A stretch of 64,000 nucleotides of DNA from Candidatus Gastranaerophilus phascolarcticola (GTDB lineage: Bacteria; Cyanobacteriota; Vampirovibrionia; Gastranaerophilales; Gastranaerophilaceae): positions 199,435 to 263,434 of the forward strand of contig MOYE01000008.1 of assembly GCA_001899335.1 (NCBI GenBank). Reading direction: 5' to 3'. Of the stretch, positions 23,117 through 31,900 are shown one piece after another (the stretch's first letter is position 1; each line of letters begins with the position of its first letter). The notes beneath the pieces are model-generated. The model was not told the origin of the DNA and made no database searches. It saw nothing but the letters and a program-made list of their open reading frames with translations. Position numbers and translations under genes: made by a program.

Positions 23117-23243
23117 CCTGTCAAATCAAAGATTTGTTCGCGCCATCTGCTTACGCCTCTGTCGCAACGGCGGTCATCAATTGCTTCGTGCCCTGCTCCC
23201 CGCGCTCACGCGCGGCGACTCCGGCACTACGCCTGGCTTACGC
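23117..23243 (-). repeat. Dispersed intergenic repeat, copy 2
   Basis: Directly after the rpsH stop codon the minus strand reads GCGTAAGCC, then a CGCGC-GTGA-GCGCG hairpin, GAGCAGGGC, a GCGAC block, and CAAATC-TTT-GATTTG followed by ACAGG. The block order is that of copy 1 (5037-5160). The stem bases differ but remain paired, which suggests selection on structure. It separates rpsH from rplF. Confidence 0.55.
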
Positions 23244-23638
23244 TAGTAAACGTAACAAAGTACTTCGCCGCCGATGTTTTCTTTGCGAGCTTTTCTGTCT
23301 GTCATCAAGCCTTTGCTTGTTGAAACGATTGCTACACCCAAACCACCTAATACTTGAGGAATATTTTGAGCTTTGCTGTAAGTTCTTAAACCTGGTTTTG
23401 AAACTCTTTGTAATTTAGAGATTACAGGTTTATTTTTAGCATCGTATTTCAAAGTGATTGTTAAAACTTTGAATTTGTCTTCTTCTACAACTGCGAAATC
23501 AGCGATAAAACCTTCTGATTTAAGCAATTTAGCCAATTCAACTTTCAATTTTGAAGAAGGCATTTTAACTTCAGCCAAAGAAACCATACTAGCGTTTCTA
23601 ATTCTTGTTAGCATATCTGCTATTGGATCTGTATTCAT
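23243..23638 (-). CDS. rpsH: 30S ribosomal protein S8
   Basis: 131 residues beginning [20 protein letters not shown] and ending in the S8 motif [21 protein letters not shown]8 is a primary 16S rRNA binder and in many bacteria the regulator of the spc operon. It starts a separate transcription unit here, because a 5.6-kb island separates it from rpsN. The leader holds a 6-bp hairpin. Confidence 0.97.
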   Translation of the reverse strand: MNTDPIADMLTRIRNASMVSLAEVKMPSSKLKVELAKLLKSEGFIADFAVVEEDKFKVLTITLKYDAKNKPVISKLQRVSKPGLRTYSKAQNIPQVLGGLGVAIVSTSKGLMTDRKARKENIGGEVLCYVY

Positions 23639-23661
23639 TTATTTTCTCCTATTTAGACCTA

Positions 23662-23676
23662 CACAGAGAATCTGTG
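23662..23676 (-). promoter_or_regulatory. Hairpin in the rpsH leader
   Basis: CACAGA (23662-23667), loop GAA, TCTGTG (23671-23676), 24 nt before the rpsH start, with a possible -10 (TATAGT) upstream on the minus strand. It may be part of a leader; no S8-binding consensus could be confirmed. Confidence 0.3.
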
Positions 23677-23800
23677 CGGTTTCTACTATACTCGTCACTT
23701 ACTAAATTAATTGCTGCTCATTAAAAGCGTTTTTTAGCAGTTTGACAAGATAAAAATATCATGGAAAAAATATAAAATCAAGCGTTTGGTAACGAAATAT

Positions 23801-23830
23801 AAAGGGCGCGGGGGTTACCCCGCGCCCTTT
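23801..23830. terminator. Terminator of the minus-strand gene at 23833
   Basis: Perfect 13-bp stem AAAGGGCGCGGGG (23801-23813) / CCCCGCGCCCTTT (23818-23830) with a 4-nt loop. The minus-strand side continues into ATATTTCG, so the T run is short; the stem strength makes it convincing. Confidence 0.8.
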
Positions 23831-23832
23831 GT

Positions 23833-24801
23833 TTATTCTTCCATAAGTTTTTTCCAGGGATCTTCAATCGGTTTTGGAGAAGGAACGTCACCACTTTCCA
23901 TCGCCTCTGCCGCCAAGGTTCCGACATCGTGCATTTTTGCCTCGGTTTTGTTAGTTACAGAGCCATCGCCGCCTTCCGGACCACCCTGCTCGCCAAAGGC
24001 CTTTTCTTTACGGTTAGCCTGATGAATAATTTCAGCACCGGCTCCAATAGCAACCCCGGCGACAAGCCCGCCGGCAAGACCTATACCACTGGCGCTAGCT
24101 TTTGCGGTTGCCGTAGCGGTAGATTTTACACCATTGACAACTTGTGTCGTTGTTGCGATTGCGGTCTTAGCACCTGTGGAAGTCACAGCACCTGCAATAC
24201 CCCCAATTTCACCAAGCCCGATTGCGGCTAACAGAATTTTCGGCACATTAAACTTACCCTCAACGGATAGCCCCAAGCCTTTCATAAGCTGTTTTGTTTC
24301 TTTTTCGTCAAGAACTTTGTCGCCGCCATTAGCTTTAATCTTCTCATTCAACTTATTTTGAATATTTTTCAATTCAGAAGAAGTGATTTCGCCGTTTTCC
24401 GCCATTTTCTTCTCATCTTTTGATAATTTAGTATAACTTACCTCATAATCAGCACCTGCAAATTGGCTCGCCTCGTATAAATCGCCAATTGTTAAGCCAG
24501 CATCTTTCATCAACTTATCTGCTTTTGGGTCCTCTAAATCATCAAAACCGTAAACTGTTTCATAATAGGTTCTCTCAACATTATTTCTTCTCACAAGCGC
24601 TGCTGCAATTTTATTATCCACAAATTTCCTGGCAGCTTTCGCCTCATCTTTTGTAATCTCTCCATTTTGCAATAATCTTTGCAACTCATCATTAACAGCG
24701 TTCTTAATTTCTTTCTTGGATTTCGCCCCAAATTGATCATTAATAATGTACGCTGTTTTAGGCGTCAAGCCATTTGTTCTCATCTCTGCATTACCACCCA
24801 T
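23833..24801 (-). CDS. Unknown protein with helical N-terminus and Gly/Ala-rich hydrophobic region
   Basis: 322 residues. The N-terminal half contains two repeats of the form NGEIT-K/S-x-E (residues near 38 and 138), which recall degenerate EF-hand or dockerin-like helices but lack the full set of Asp ligands. Residues about 185-255 are Gly/Ala/Thr-rich and hydrophobic (ILLAAIGLGEIGGIAGAVTS, then GIGLAGGLVAGVAIGAGAEI), so the protein is probably membrane-associated. The C-terminus is polar. The start has AAAGGAGC before it. It is the last gene of the island inside the ribosomal cluster. No family recognised. Confidence 0.55.
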   Translation of the reverse strand: MGGNAEMRTNGLTPKTAYIINDQFGAKSKKEIKNAVNDELQRLLQNGEITKDEAKAARKFVDNKIAAALVRRNNVERTYYETVYGFDDLEDPKADKLMKDAGLTIGDLYEASQFAGADYEVSYTKLSKDEKKMAENGEITSSELKNIQNKLNEKIKANGGDKVLDEKETKQLMKGLGLSVEGKFNVPKILLAAIGLGEIGGIAGAVTSTGAKTAIATTTQVVNGVKSTATATAKASASGIGLAGGLVAGVAIGAGAEIIHQANRKEKAFGEQGGPEGGDGSVTNKTEAKMHDVGTLAAEAMESGDVPSPKPIEDPWKKLMEE

Positions 24802-24998
24802 ATTGTATGCTCCTTTCGTGTTTAATCTGTACTCCTATATAAACAAAATTTAGACTTCCGGATTGCGCCAATTTTACAATTTTAAATTGTTTTTATGCAA
24901 GATATAGTATTTAAGCTACATTCCAGCTTCATAAAACTTCATATAAAATACTTTTAGATACATATTGAGAGCAATTTACGAACCGAAAGGTATAAAAA

Positions 24999-25325
24999 GT
25001 GGGTATAAAGGAAGAATTTGGAGAAAAAATCAAACGTATGCGCCAAAACCGTGGTTTAACGCAGGAGCAGCTTGCCGAAGCTGTTGACATTTCGCAACGC
25101 GCGCTTAGCGCGATAGAGCGCGGCGAAAACTTTGTTACATCAGAGACACTGGACCGACTTTTAAAAACCCTTAATACGACCAGTGAAGAGCTTTTTGCGC
25201 TTAATCACTTGAAATCTCAAGACGAACTCCTTGATGAAATAAACAAAAATTTATTAAAGATAGCACAAAACCCACAGAAACTTGAAATTATATATAATAT
25301 AACCAGAAGTCTTCTACGCGAATAG
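24999..25325 (+). CDS. XRE family HTH regulator
   Basis: 108 residues: a Cro/CI helix-turn-helix (FGEKIKRMRQNRGLTQEQLA, VDISQRALSAIERGENFVTS) over about 1-68, followed by a short helical tail of about 40 residues that may mediate dimerisation. The start is GTG with GAAAGG 10 nt upstream. It ends 1 nt before the convergent coiled-coil gene. It is similar in plan to the regulator at 27434-27799. Confidence 0.85.
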   Translation: MGIKEEFGEKIKRMRQNRGLTQEQLAEAVDISQRALSAIERGENFVTSETLDRLLKTLNTTSEELFALNHLKSQDELLDEINKNLLKIAQNPQKLEIIYNITRSLLRE

Positions 25326-25326
25326 T

Positions 25327-27174
25327 TTACTTAATCCATCTAAATTTCGGGGAACCATTTGCGTCCTGTCCGTTTAGCCTGATATTTTGTTGTTCAAACG
25401 CACGAGCTCTTACCGCCGAAATATCCGGGAATTGATTATTCATTGCATTCTCATAAATTCCGCCATCAGCTACGTTTGATTGCCAGTAGTTTCCATATAC
25501 ATTTACCATTGTAACACCCGTTCTTGGGTCAGTAAATGAGCCATCCGAATTTTGCTTATAGCCCTTACTTGCGAAATCTTCAGCAGTAAAACCGTCAATA
25601 TATTGATTTTCCTGCCAAGTATCCAGCACGCCATTGCCGGTAGCCAGACGGTCTATATCAGCCTGCGTACAGGATAATAAATTTTCTTTTGGTGTTTTGT
25701 TCATACCACAGCCCTCGGTAGCATTAGCATTTTCGCGTAATCTGTTCTCAATATCAGCTTTACCTTCCGGAGACAAATTGTTATTATAATCTTTCATTGC
25801 TTTATCAAGTTTCTTTTCAATTCCCTCAATCTGCCCTGCGGTTTCTTTCAACGCATCCAAATTAGACTCAATTGCCTCGTATTCGGTTAGAATACCTTGT
25901 TGCGTCTCAAGTTCGGAATTTAACCTTTCATGATTTGCGCTGGCATCATCGTGAACTTCACGTGCAGAGTCGTAAGACTCTTGCTGTTGCTCCACAGAGG
26001 TTTGCAACTTTTCACATTGTTCCGCATAGCTTTTGCACTGTTCATCCGTTTGCTTAATATTATCTAAACAGGTATGTTTTTTCTCTTGTGACGCTTCAAG
26101 TTCAGAGTTTGCAGTCTCTAAATTCGTGTTACATTCCTCTTCATACGCTTGAGCGTCTTTTAAACTTTGTTCAGCCTGTTGTTTTTGGCTTTCTGCTTGT
26201 CGAAGAGCTGCTTGGGCTTGCTGATATGCCGGGTTTGGCGAACCATCTTCAAGCGTTGGAGGTGTGCTATCCAAAGCACTTTGCGCGCTTTGAACGGATT
26301 GTTCAGCAGACTTAACCGCAGCTTCAGATTGCGCAACAGACTGTTTAGCGCTTGTAACTTTATCTTGGGCGGAAGATTTAGACTTTTCTTTAGACTTAAC
26401 ATCTTCACATACACCTTTATAGTCCTCGTTTAAAGATGCCAATTGGTCATCAGCCTTATCACGGGCTTGCGTTTGTTGTTTAAGTTCACCACTATATTTA
26501 TCAAGATTTGATTTTGCATCTGTTTGCGCCTGTGCAGCACCCTCGACCTGGGATTCAAGTCTTGTAACATTCGCCTCCGCAGTCTGTTTTTGGGTTTGAA
26601 TAGAATTGAAATTTGCCTGTTCTTTTGCCAGGGCAGAGTTAACCTTGCGTTTTTGCGCATTTAAGTTAGTATTTATTTCTGTATAATTTCTTGGTGAATA
26701 ATATGAAATGGAACCCTCCTTAAAGGATCCTTCGTCCAAGGCATTTTCAAGGTATCTAAGTGAACTGGTATCAACACCATCTAAAACCTCGTGTTCAATA
26801 CCTTGAGCAAGCCCGCTCATAGAAGAGGCATCACCTCCCGCGCCTCCTGCAGCACCCGTATTGCCAGCGGTCGGCGCAGCAGCACCTGTAGCCGCAGAAG
26901 AAGAGGTATTGGTGTTAATCTGCCTGCTGCCACCGGTCAACGAACCAAATTGATTAAGGACATTCATAGCATCAGTAAGCTGCTGATAAGATAATTGCTG
27001 ATTTGTCCCCGCATTATCTTTACCATTGCGTGTACGAGTAGGAGTATTTTCTGTTTTGACGCCGTTATTAGCAGATCTGCTTTTTTGTGCGTATGAGCCG
27101 CCCGCTGTACGTCTGCTATTCATAGCCTGCCTTGTAACAGTATACTTACCAAATGATCCGATATTAGAAGTCAT
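25327..27174 (-). CDS. Large coiled-coil protein, unknown
   Basis: 615 residues. Residues 1-140 are low-complexity and Ser/Thr/Asn/Gly-rich, residues about 165-480 form an almost unbroken coiled coil rich in Gln, Ala, Lys and Glu, and the last 120 residues look globular (DTWQENQYIDGFTAEDFASK, then DPRTGVTMVNVYGNYWQSNV). Several Cys lie in the coil. There is no signal peptide. It could be a structural or surface-attached filament protein, but this is not established. The N-terminal MTSNIGSFGKYTVTRQ has no leader character. Confidence 0.6.
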   Translation of the reverse strand: MTSNIGSFGKYTVTRQAMNSRRTAGGSYAQKSRSANNGVKTENTPTRTRNGKDNAGTNQQLSYQQLTDAMNVLNQFGSLTGGSRQINTNTSSSAATGAAAPTAGNTGAAGGAGGDASSMSGLAQGIEHEVLDGVDTSSLRYLENALDEGSFKEGSISYYSPRNYTEINTNLNAQKRKVNSALAKEQANFNSIQTQKQTAEANVTRLESQVEGAAQAQTDAKSNLDKYSGELKQQTQARDKADDQLASLNEDYKGVCEDVKSKEKSKSSAQDKVTSAKQSVAQSEAAVKSAEQSVQSAQSALDSTPPTLEDGSPNPAYQQAQAALRQAESQKQQAEQSLKDAQAYEEECNTNLETANSELEASQEKKHTCLDNIKQTDEQCKSYAEQCEKLQTSVEQQQESYDSAREVHDDASANHERLNSELETQQGILTEYEAIESNLDALKETAGQIEGIEKKLDKAMKDYNNNLSPEGKADIENRLRENANATEGCGMNKTPKENLLSCTQADIDRLATGNGVLDTWQENQYIDGFTAEDFASKGYKQNSDGSFTDPRTGVTMVNVYGNYWQSNVADGGIYENAMNNQFPDISAVRARAFEQQNIRLNGQDANGSPKFRWIK

Positions 27175-27433
27175 TTTTTATACCTCGTTTTTGCTCTCTT
27201 TATATATAAAGGAAACATTTATTAAGAAATTTCACAAAACAAATTTTTGCTTAATATTTCTTTATATTTTAAAAATACCCTAAATTGGTTGGTAAAACTG
27301 AAATTATGCCAAGATAACCGTAATTTATCTTATATATGTTAATGTTGATTTTTTGACATAAAACTACACATAAGGCGTTTTTAAACAGACATAAATGCGG
27401 TATATAAATATAAATACCATAGGAATATTGAAT

Positions 27434-27799
27434 ATGATTTTAGACGATAAAAAATACATAGCAGGAAAAATAAAAGAATATCGCCTACTTCGCGGAATGA
27501 CACAGGCAGAACTTGCAGAAAAAATTGATATCGGAACTAAACAAATTTCCCGCATCGAAGTCGCTGAATTTTACCCGTCACTCAGCACATTTTTCAAAAT
27601 CGCGGAAGCCTTAAATATGGACTTATCTGATTTTGTCACTCAAAATCCCCAAAGCGAAAACAAAATTCGCCAAAAACTCATAAATCTTATCTATAGCGCC
27701 AACGAAGATGAGGTAAATTTTTACGATAGAATTTTAACATTCGCCAATGACGAAGCATCCGAATTAAAGAAAAACCTACTTTTAAAACGTCTTAAATAG
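27434..27799 (+). CDS. XRE family HTH regulator
   Basis: 121 residues with an N-terminal Cro/CI domain (IKEYRLLRGMTQAELAEKID, GTKQISRIEVAEFYPSLSTF) and a helical C-terminal half. I use ATG 27434 because the domain begins just after it and TAGGAA lies upstream; an earlier ATG at 27395 adds 13 unrelated residues. Its 3' end overlaps the convergent membrane protein gene by 8 nt. Confidence 0.83.
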   Translation: MILDDKKYIAGKIKEYRLLRGMTQAELAEKIDIGTKQISRIEVAEFYPSLSTFFKIAEALNMDLSDFVTQNPQSENKIRQKLINLIYSANEDEVNFYDRILTFANDEASELKKNLLLKRLK

Positions 27800-28760
27800 T
27801 TTTGTTATTTCGATAACCAATACCCGCACGGTACCCCGAAACCGTGTACAAAATCGGCAGCGCAGGCTCAATCCATTTTAACCCGGAAAGCAACGAAACT
27901 GTCGCGATATCGTCCGTATGAAGCCCGATATCAATAAGTTCCGGCGTCCGTTCGCCTCCTCGCTTGCCTCCGCAAAGCGGATTGATAAACTTATCACCAA
28001 TCATATTTGCAATCTTGCTACCGCCAATCACACCCGTTAGAATAATTCCTGCAATCATACCAAGACCACGCGCCATTCTTGACTGAATATTATTTTTCTC
28101 TAAAATTCCCAATGCAACTCCCGCACCCACATTACATAGAAAAATATTGGCAAGGTACTGATACGAGCCCTCTTTAATTTTATCCGGGAGCCTTTTACGC
28201 CAATCATCACGATTTACCTTATCCGCAAGAATCCCACCTGCAACTCCGCCGACAACAGGCACAGCCCCCACAATGGAAAGCCAGCCTATTTCGGAAAAAA
28301 TATCCTTAGAACTTACATTCTCCGGCGGCGGTATCAACTTATCCAAAAATCTCTTATCATCTTTACTCTTTAACTCCTGCGTGAGCGTCAAAATCTCCTT
28401 AGGCGTCAAAACTTTTTTCTTCGCTTTTTCTAAAATCCCTCTCACATTAGTTGCTAAAGTCTTTTCCGAAACAAATTCGTCAATTATTTTAGTATTGGCA
28501 ATAGGCTGCAGGGCTTTCTTTTTAGTAATAGCCGTTGCAATTTTTGGAGCCGCCAGCGCAGAACCTATCGTTGCCCCCAATACAAAAGCCGTTTGAATCC
28601 CTGTCCTGCGTTTTTCGCCCGGCGTTTTCTCCTTTGCAACTTCTCCAACCGTAAATGCACATGCTGCAGCACCCAAACCCACTGGTACTGCTTTCCTTAA
28701 CTTCTCTACTAAAATCGGCTGGTCTAAATACTTTCCTATAACTCTAAGGGTAGATGTCAT
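27792..28760 (-). CDS. Unknown membrane protein downstream of a DtxR-type gene
   Basis: 322 residues with several Gly/Ala-rich hydrophobic segments (near 26-45, 60-78, 150-170, 205-220 and 230-250: GMIAGIILTGVIGGSKIANM) separated by basic loops (KKKALQP, AKKKVLTPKE). It overlaps the DtxR-type regulator by 4 nt (ATGA) and so is regulated with it. A role in metal homeostasis would be a guess from context; no metal-binding motif or transporter signature is visible. Confidence 0.55.
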   Translation of the reverse strand: MTSTLRVIGKYLDQPILVEKLRKAVPVGLGAAACAFTVGEVAKEKTPGEKRRTGIQTAFVLGATIGSALAAPKIATAITKKKALQPIANTKIIDEFVSEKTLATNVRGILEKAKKKVLTPKEILTLTQELKSKDDKRFLDKLIPPPENVSSKDIFSEIGWLSIVGAVPVVGGVAGGILADKVNRDDWRKRLPDKIKEGSYQYLANIFLCNVGAGVALGILEKNNIQSRMARGLGMIAGIILTGVIGGSKIANMIGDKFINPLCGGKRGGERTPELIDIGLHTDDIATVSLLSGLKWIEPALPILYTVSGYRAGIGYRNNKTI

Positions 28761-29188
28761 CTATTAATATTCTCCAAATAATACTTCTTAAAATCATCAG
28801 AAACGTTAGGATTTTTCTGCGAATACCTAACATAAGATTCAATCCTATCCAAAAGTTCGGCAGAAATTATATGCTCAATCCGACACGCATTCTCCTCTGC
28901 TTCCTTACGACTCGCACCCAAAACATTTTCAAAAAAAGAGGATAGCGAAGAGTGGCGGTTAACCACATCCTCCGCTATTTGGCTCCCCATGTCAGTAATC
29001 GTAATGGTCTGATAACGACCATAGTTTATTAACCCCTTATCTGATAGCTTATTCAATGCCTCCGTAACAGACGCTCTGCTTACATTCAACTCCCTTGCAA
29101 TATCAACAGCTTTCACCGATTCATTGTACTTAATTGAATTATATATAACTTCTAAATAATCTTCTAAACTTGCACTAAGTTTTTCCAT
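28757..29188 (-). CDS. DtxR/MntR family metal-dependent regulator
   Basis: 143 residues. The N-terminal winged helix (LEDYLEVIYNSIKYNESVKA, RELNVSRASVTEALNKLSDK) is followed by a dimerisation/metal-binding part with RHSSLSSFFENVLGASRKEAEENACRIEH, where the Glu, Cys and His are typical ligand positions of this family. It lacks the SH3-like third domain and is therefore of the short MntR/IdeR-like type that senses Mn or Fe. The start at 29188 has AGGAGAAAAGG before it. A consensus promoter overlapped by a large inverted repeat precedes it, which indicates autoregulation. Confidence 0.88.
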   Translation of the reverse strand: MEKLSASLEDYLEVIYNSIKYNESVKAVDIARELNVSRASVTEALNKLSDKGLINYGRYQTITITDMGSQIAEDVVNRHSSLSSFFENVLGASRKEAEENACRIEHIISAELLDRIESYVRYSQKNPNVSDDFKKYYLENINR

Positions 29189-29200
29189 GCCTTTTCTCCT

Positions 29201-29253
29201 AAATGTTAGGTTGACCTTACATTTATTGTAAGGCAAACCTAACATTTTGTCAA
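29201..29253 (-). promoter_or_regulatory. Promoter and operator of the DtxR-type gene
   Basis: Minus strand: TTGACA (29253-29248), 17-nt spacer, TACAAT (29230-29225). Two 21-nt arms (29201-29221 and 29227-29247) form an inverted repeat with 19 of 21 positions complementary; each contains GGTT...CCTTA or AAGGC...CCTAA half-sites typical of DtxR/MntR-box sequences. The arms cover the promoter spacer and the transcription start, the usual arrangement for repression. Confidence 0.8.
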
Positions 29254-29255
29254 GC

Positions 29256-29284
29256 AAAAAGGTGACTTTTTCAGTCACCTTTTT
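29256..29284 (-). terminator. Terminator after rpsN
   Basis: GGTGACT (29261-29267) / AGTCACC (29273-29279) with A5 on one side and T6 on the other. It ends the rpsJ-rpsN transcript just before the island begins. Confidence 0.88.
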
Positions 29285-29312
29285 TATGATGTATAAATTG
29301 ATAAACTTAAAA

Positions 29313-29519
29313 TTACCAGCTTGCTTTAGTAACGCCAGGGAGCAAACCTTGGTGAGCCATTTTTCTCAAGCAAATTCTGCAAAGACCAAAGTCTCTGTGG
29401 AAACCGTGAGGACGACCGCAGATTGAACATCTGTTGTGAAGTCTTACACGTGGATATTTGCCTTGAGCCGCCAGGCTTTCTCTTTTAAGTTCTTTATTAA
29501 TCATCGCTTTTTTAGCCAT
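29313..29519 (-). CDS. rpsN: 30S ribosomal protein S14, zinc-binding type
   Basis: 68 residues, short form with two Cys pairs CSIC and CRIC (residues about 31-34 and 47-50) that bind zinc, and the C-terminal [11 protein letters not shown]. It is the last gene of the upstream ribosomal block and is followed by a terminator rather than by rpsH. Confidence 0.96.
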   Translation of the reverse strand: MAKKAMINKELKRESLAAQGKYPRVRLHNRCSICGRPHGFHRDFGLCRICLRKMAHQGLLPGVTKASW

Positions 29520-29547
29520 GAATTTCTCCTTTTTGATTTAGTGCTAC

Positions 29548-30102
29548 CTACTTAAGACCTTTAAATGGCATTCCTAAGAGTCTTAAGAGTTCTCTTGCTT
29601 CATCATCTGTATTAGCTGTTGTGATAATAGATACGTTCATACCTTTTACCAAATCAACTTCTTCATAAGTGATTTCAGGGAAAAGAGCTTGCTCTTTAAG
29701 GCCTAAAGTATAGTTTCCACGACCATCGAAACTTTTAGCGCTGATACCACGGAAGTCACGAATACGAGGGAGAACAACGCAAATTAACTTTTGCAAGAAA
29801 TCATACATTCTTTCGCCGCGTAATGTAACCATTGCCCCAACAGGCATTCCTTCTCTTAATTTATAAGAAGCGATTGATTTTTTAGCTTTTGTAACAACTG
29901 CTTTTTGACCTGCAATCTTAGTCAATTGAGCTTCGATTGTTTCAGCAATTTTAGAGTTGTGAGAAGCCTCACCAACACCCATGTTCAACACGATTTTGTG
30001 AAGAGCCGGAACTTGGTGTTCGTTTGTGTAACCAAACTTTTCCATCAATGCTTTTTTAACTTCTTCTTGATATTTTGTTTTTAAACTTTTAGTAACTGTC
30101 AT
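29548..30102 (-). CDS. rplE: 50S ribosomal protein L5
   Basis: 184 residues with the L5 motifs [48 protein letters not shown] and [17 protein letters not shown]5 binds 5S rRNA and contacts the P-site tRNA. Start ATG 30102 fits the family N-terminus. An 89-nt AT-rich spacer separates it from rplX. Confidence 0.97.
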   Translation of the reverse strand: MTVTKSLKTKYQEEVKKALMEKFGYTNEHQVPALHKIVLNMGVGEASHNSKIAETIEAQLTKIAGQKAVVTKAKKSIASYKLREGMPVGAMVTLRGERMYDFLQKLICVVLPRIRDFRGISAKSFDGRGNYTLGLKEQALFPEITYEEVDLVKGMNVSIITTANTDDEARELLRLLGMPFKGLK

Positions 30103-30191
30103 TTTTGTTTTCCTTTAAATTGCAGATGTTTCATATCTACATACAACATTCTATACCTTAAATATTCAAAGTAAAGAATTTGTAAGTAATA

Positions 30192-30530
30192 TTAAGCATC
30201 CAACTGTTCACCACATTTTTTACAAACACGGACTTTTTTACCGTCAACGACGTCGTGTTTGATCCTTGTCGGTTTTTCGCAAGCCGGACATACAACCATA
30301 ACGTTTGAAGATTCAAGTGGAGCTTCCATTTTGATTAATCCGCCTTGGATTCCAGCCATTGGTTGAGGCTTTTGAGCTTTTGTAACCATGTTAGCGCCTT
30401 CTACGACTACTTTGCCGTTTGAAGGGTCAACTTTTTTTACGTTACCGATTTTTCCTTTATCTTTGCCTGCTGTAACGATAACTCTGTCACCGCTTTTTAC
30501 ATGCACGCTTTTTTTAGTTTTATCTGTCAT
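30192..30530 (-). CDS. rplX: 50S ribosomal protein L24
   Basis: 112 residues with the KOW motif region VKSGDRVIVTAGKDKGKIG near residue 11. The C-terminus carries CPAC and CKKC pairs (near 85 and 105), a zinc-ribbon-like end found in part of the family. L24 initiates large-subunit assembly. Confidence 0.96.
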   Translation of the reverse strand: MTDKTKKSVHVKSGDRVIVTAGKDKGKIGNVKKVDPSNGKVVVEGANMVTKAQKPQPMAGIQGGLIKMEAPLESSNVMVVCPACEKPTRIKHDVVDGKKVRVCKKCGEQLDA

Positions 30531-30542
30531 TTTGAGAATCTC

Positions 30543-30911
30543 CTAAATTACTTCCGGAGCCAATGAAACTATTTTCATATAGCCCTTGTCTCTGAGTTCA
30601 CGTGCTACCGGTCCGAAAACACGGGTTCCGCGTGGGTTACCATCTTTGTTAATAATTACGGCTGCGTTGTCATCAAATCTGATTACTGATCCGTCGTTAC
30701 GTTTGATATCGTGTTTTGTTCTTACGATAACTGCTTTTACAACTTCACCTTTTTTAACAGCCAAGTTTGGTGTTGCGTCCTTTACTGTAGCTACGATTTG
30801 ATCGCCTACATATCCGAACTTTTTATTTGAACTGCCAAGTACGCGAATACAAAGGAGTTCTTTTGCACCTGTATTATCTGCTACTTCTAGTCTTGTTTCT
30901 TGTTGTATCAT
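30543..30911 (-). CDS. rplN: 50S ribosomal protein L14
   Basis: 122 residues beginning [20 protein letters not shown] and ending with [20 protein letters not shown], complete and typical. L14 lies at the subunit interface next to L19 and binds helices of 23S rRNA. It is 12 nt upstream of rplX. Confidence 0.97.
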   Translation of the reverse strand: MIQQETRLEVADNTGAKELLCIRVLGSSNKKFGYVGDQIVATVKDATPNLAVKKGEVVKAVIVRTKHDIKRNDGSVIRFDDNAAVIINKDGNPRGTRVFGPVARELRDKGYMKIVSLAPEVI

Positions 30912-30973
30912 TTTATTTTTCCTTTATTTTTTTACTATCAGGCAGCGCATTATTATTAATGTTGCCCTCAAAA

Positions 30974-31219
30974 CTACTTAGCTTGTTCAACTACTTCTGC
31001 TACTGTCCAGCATTTGCCGCTTGAAAGTGGTCTTGTTTCCACTATTCTTACAACATCGCCTTCGTTGCATACGTTGTTTTCATCGTGTGCTTTGTAGTTT
31101 TTATTTGATTCGATAATCTTTTTGTATTTTGGGTGCGGATCGTAGCTTGCTACTTTTACTACTACGGTCTTGTCCATTTTATTACTGATTACGATACCTT
31201 GTTTTTCTTTTTTAGGCAT
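30974..31219 (-). CDS. rpsQ: 30S ribosomal protein S17
   Basis: 81 residues with the motifs [16 protein letters not shown] and [16 protein letters not shown]17 is an early 16S rRNA binding protein. Its start overlaps the end of rpmC by 8 nt, so translation is coupled. Confidence 0.97.
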   Translation of the reverse strand: MPKKEKQGIVISNKMDKTVVVKVASYDPHPKYKKIIESNKNYKAHDENNVCNEGDVVRIVETRPLSSGKCWTVAEVVEQAK

Positions 31220-31424
31220 TTGTTACCTCCGCTTCTTTTGAAGCTTTTTCGTTAATAACTGTTTTTGCTTGCGCAATTAGTCTTTTTGTTTTTGCAATTA
31301 ATGCTGTGTTTTCTAATTTATGAGTTGCTAATTGAAGTTTGTAGTTGAACAAATCTTTTTTCCAATCAACAATAGCATTTTGCAATTCTTCAACTGATTT
31401 TTCTCTCATTTCGTTTAATTTCAT
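31212..31424 (-). CDS. rpmC: 50S ribosomal protein L29
   Basis: 70 residues with the L29 signature: [16 protein letters not shown], then [20 protein letters not shown] near residue 26. It is located near the peptide exit tunnel, where it helps bind nascent-chain factors. It overlaps rpsQ by 8 nt and follows rplP after 14 nt. Confidence 0.96.
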   Translation of the reverse strand: MKLNEMREKSVEELQNAIVDWKKDLFNYKLQLATHKLENTALIAKTKRLIAQAKTVINEKASKEAEVTNA

Positions 31425-31438
31425 AATCTATTGTTTCC

Positions 31439-31852
31439 TTATACTTGTTCTTTTTCAACAACTTTTACTTTAATAGGCAACTTTTGTGCTGCTAATTCTA
31501 ATGCGTGAACTGCAACATTTCTATCAAAATAATCTAGTTCAAAAAGTAATCTGTTTGGTTTTACTACTGCTACCCAATATTCCAAGTTACCTTTACCTGA
31601 ACCCATACGAGTTTCTGCAGGTTTTGCTGTAATTGGTTTATCAGGGAATATTTTAATCCATACATTACCACCACGTTTGATTTCACGAGTCATTGCACGA
31701 CGTGCTGCCTCGATTTGACGGCTTGTAATCCAACCCGGTTCAACAGCTTTCAATGCATATTTACCGAATTCGAATTGAGTACCTCTTGTTTCAGTACCTT
31801 TCATTCTGCCTTTCATCATTTTGCGGTATTTTGTTTTTTTAGGCTGTAACAT
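31439..31852 (-). CDS. rplP: 50S ribosomal protein L16
   Basis: 137 residues from [59 protein letters not shown] and [19 protein letters not shown] are all intact. L16 organises the A-site region of 23S rRNA. Confidence 0.97.
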   Translation of the reverse strand: MLQPKKTKYRKMMKGRMKGTETRGTQFEFGKYALKAVEPGWITSRQIEAARRAMTREIKRGGNVWIKIFPDKPITAKPAETRMGSGKGNLEYWVAVVKPNRLLFELDYFDRNVAVHALELAAQKLPIKVKVVEKEQV

Positions 31853-31900
31853 TTATTTGCTCCTGTTATTTATTTTAATACCTGTGAATTTTAATTTTTG

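Noticed and set aside
23833..24801. True EF-hand protein
   Set aside because: The NGEIT motifs resemble EF-hand loops but lack the Asp ligands at positions 1 and 3 in a consistent way; left as unknown.
23719..29299. Prophage or integrative element in the ribosomal cluster
   Set aside because: The XRE genes and coiled-coil protein hint at it, but there is no integrase, transposase, phage structural gene or flanking direct repeat, and base composition looks like the surroundings.
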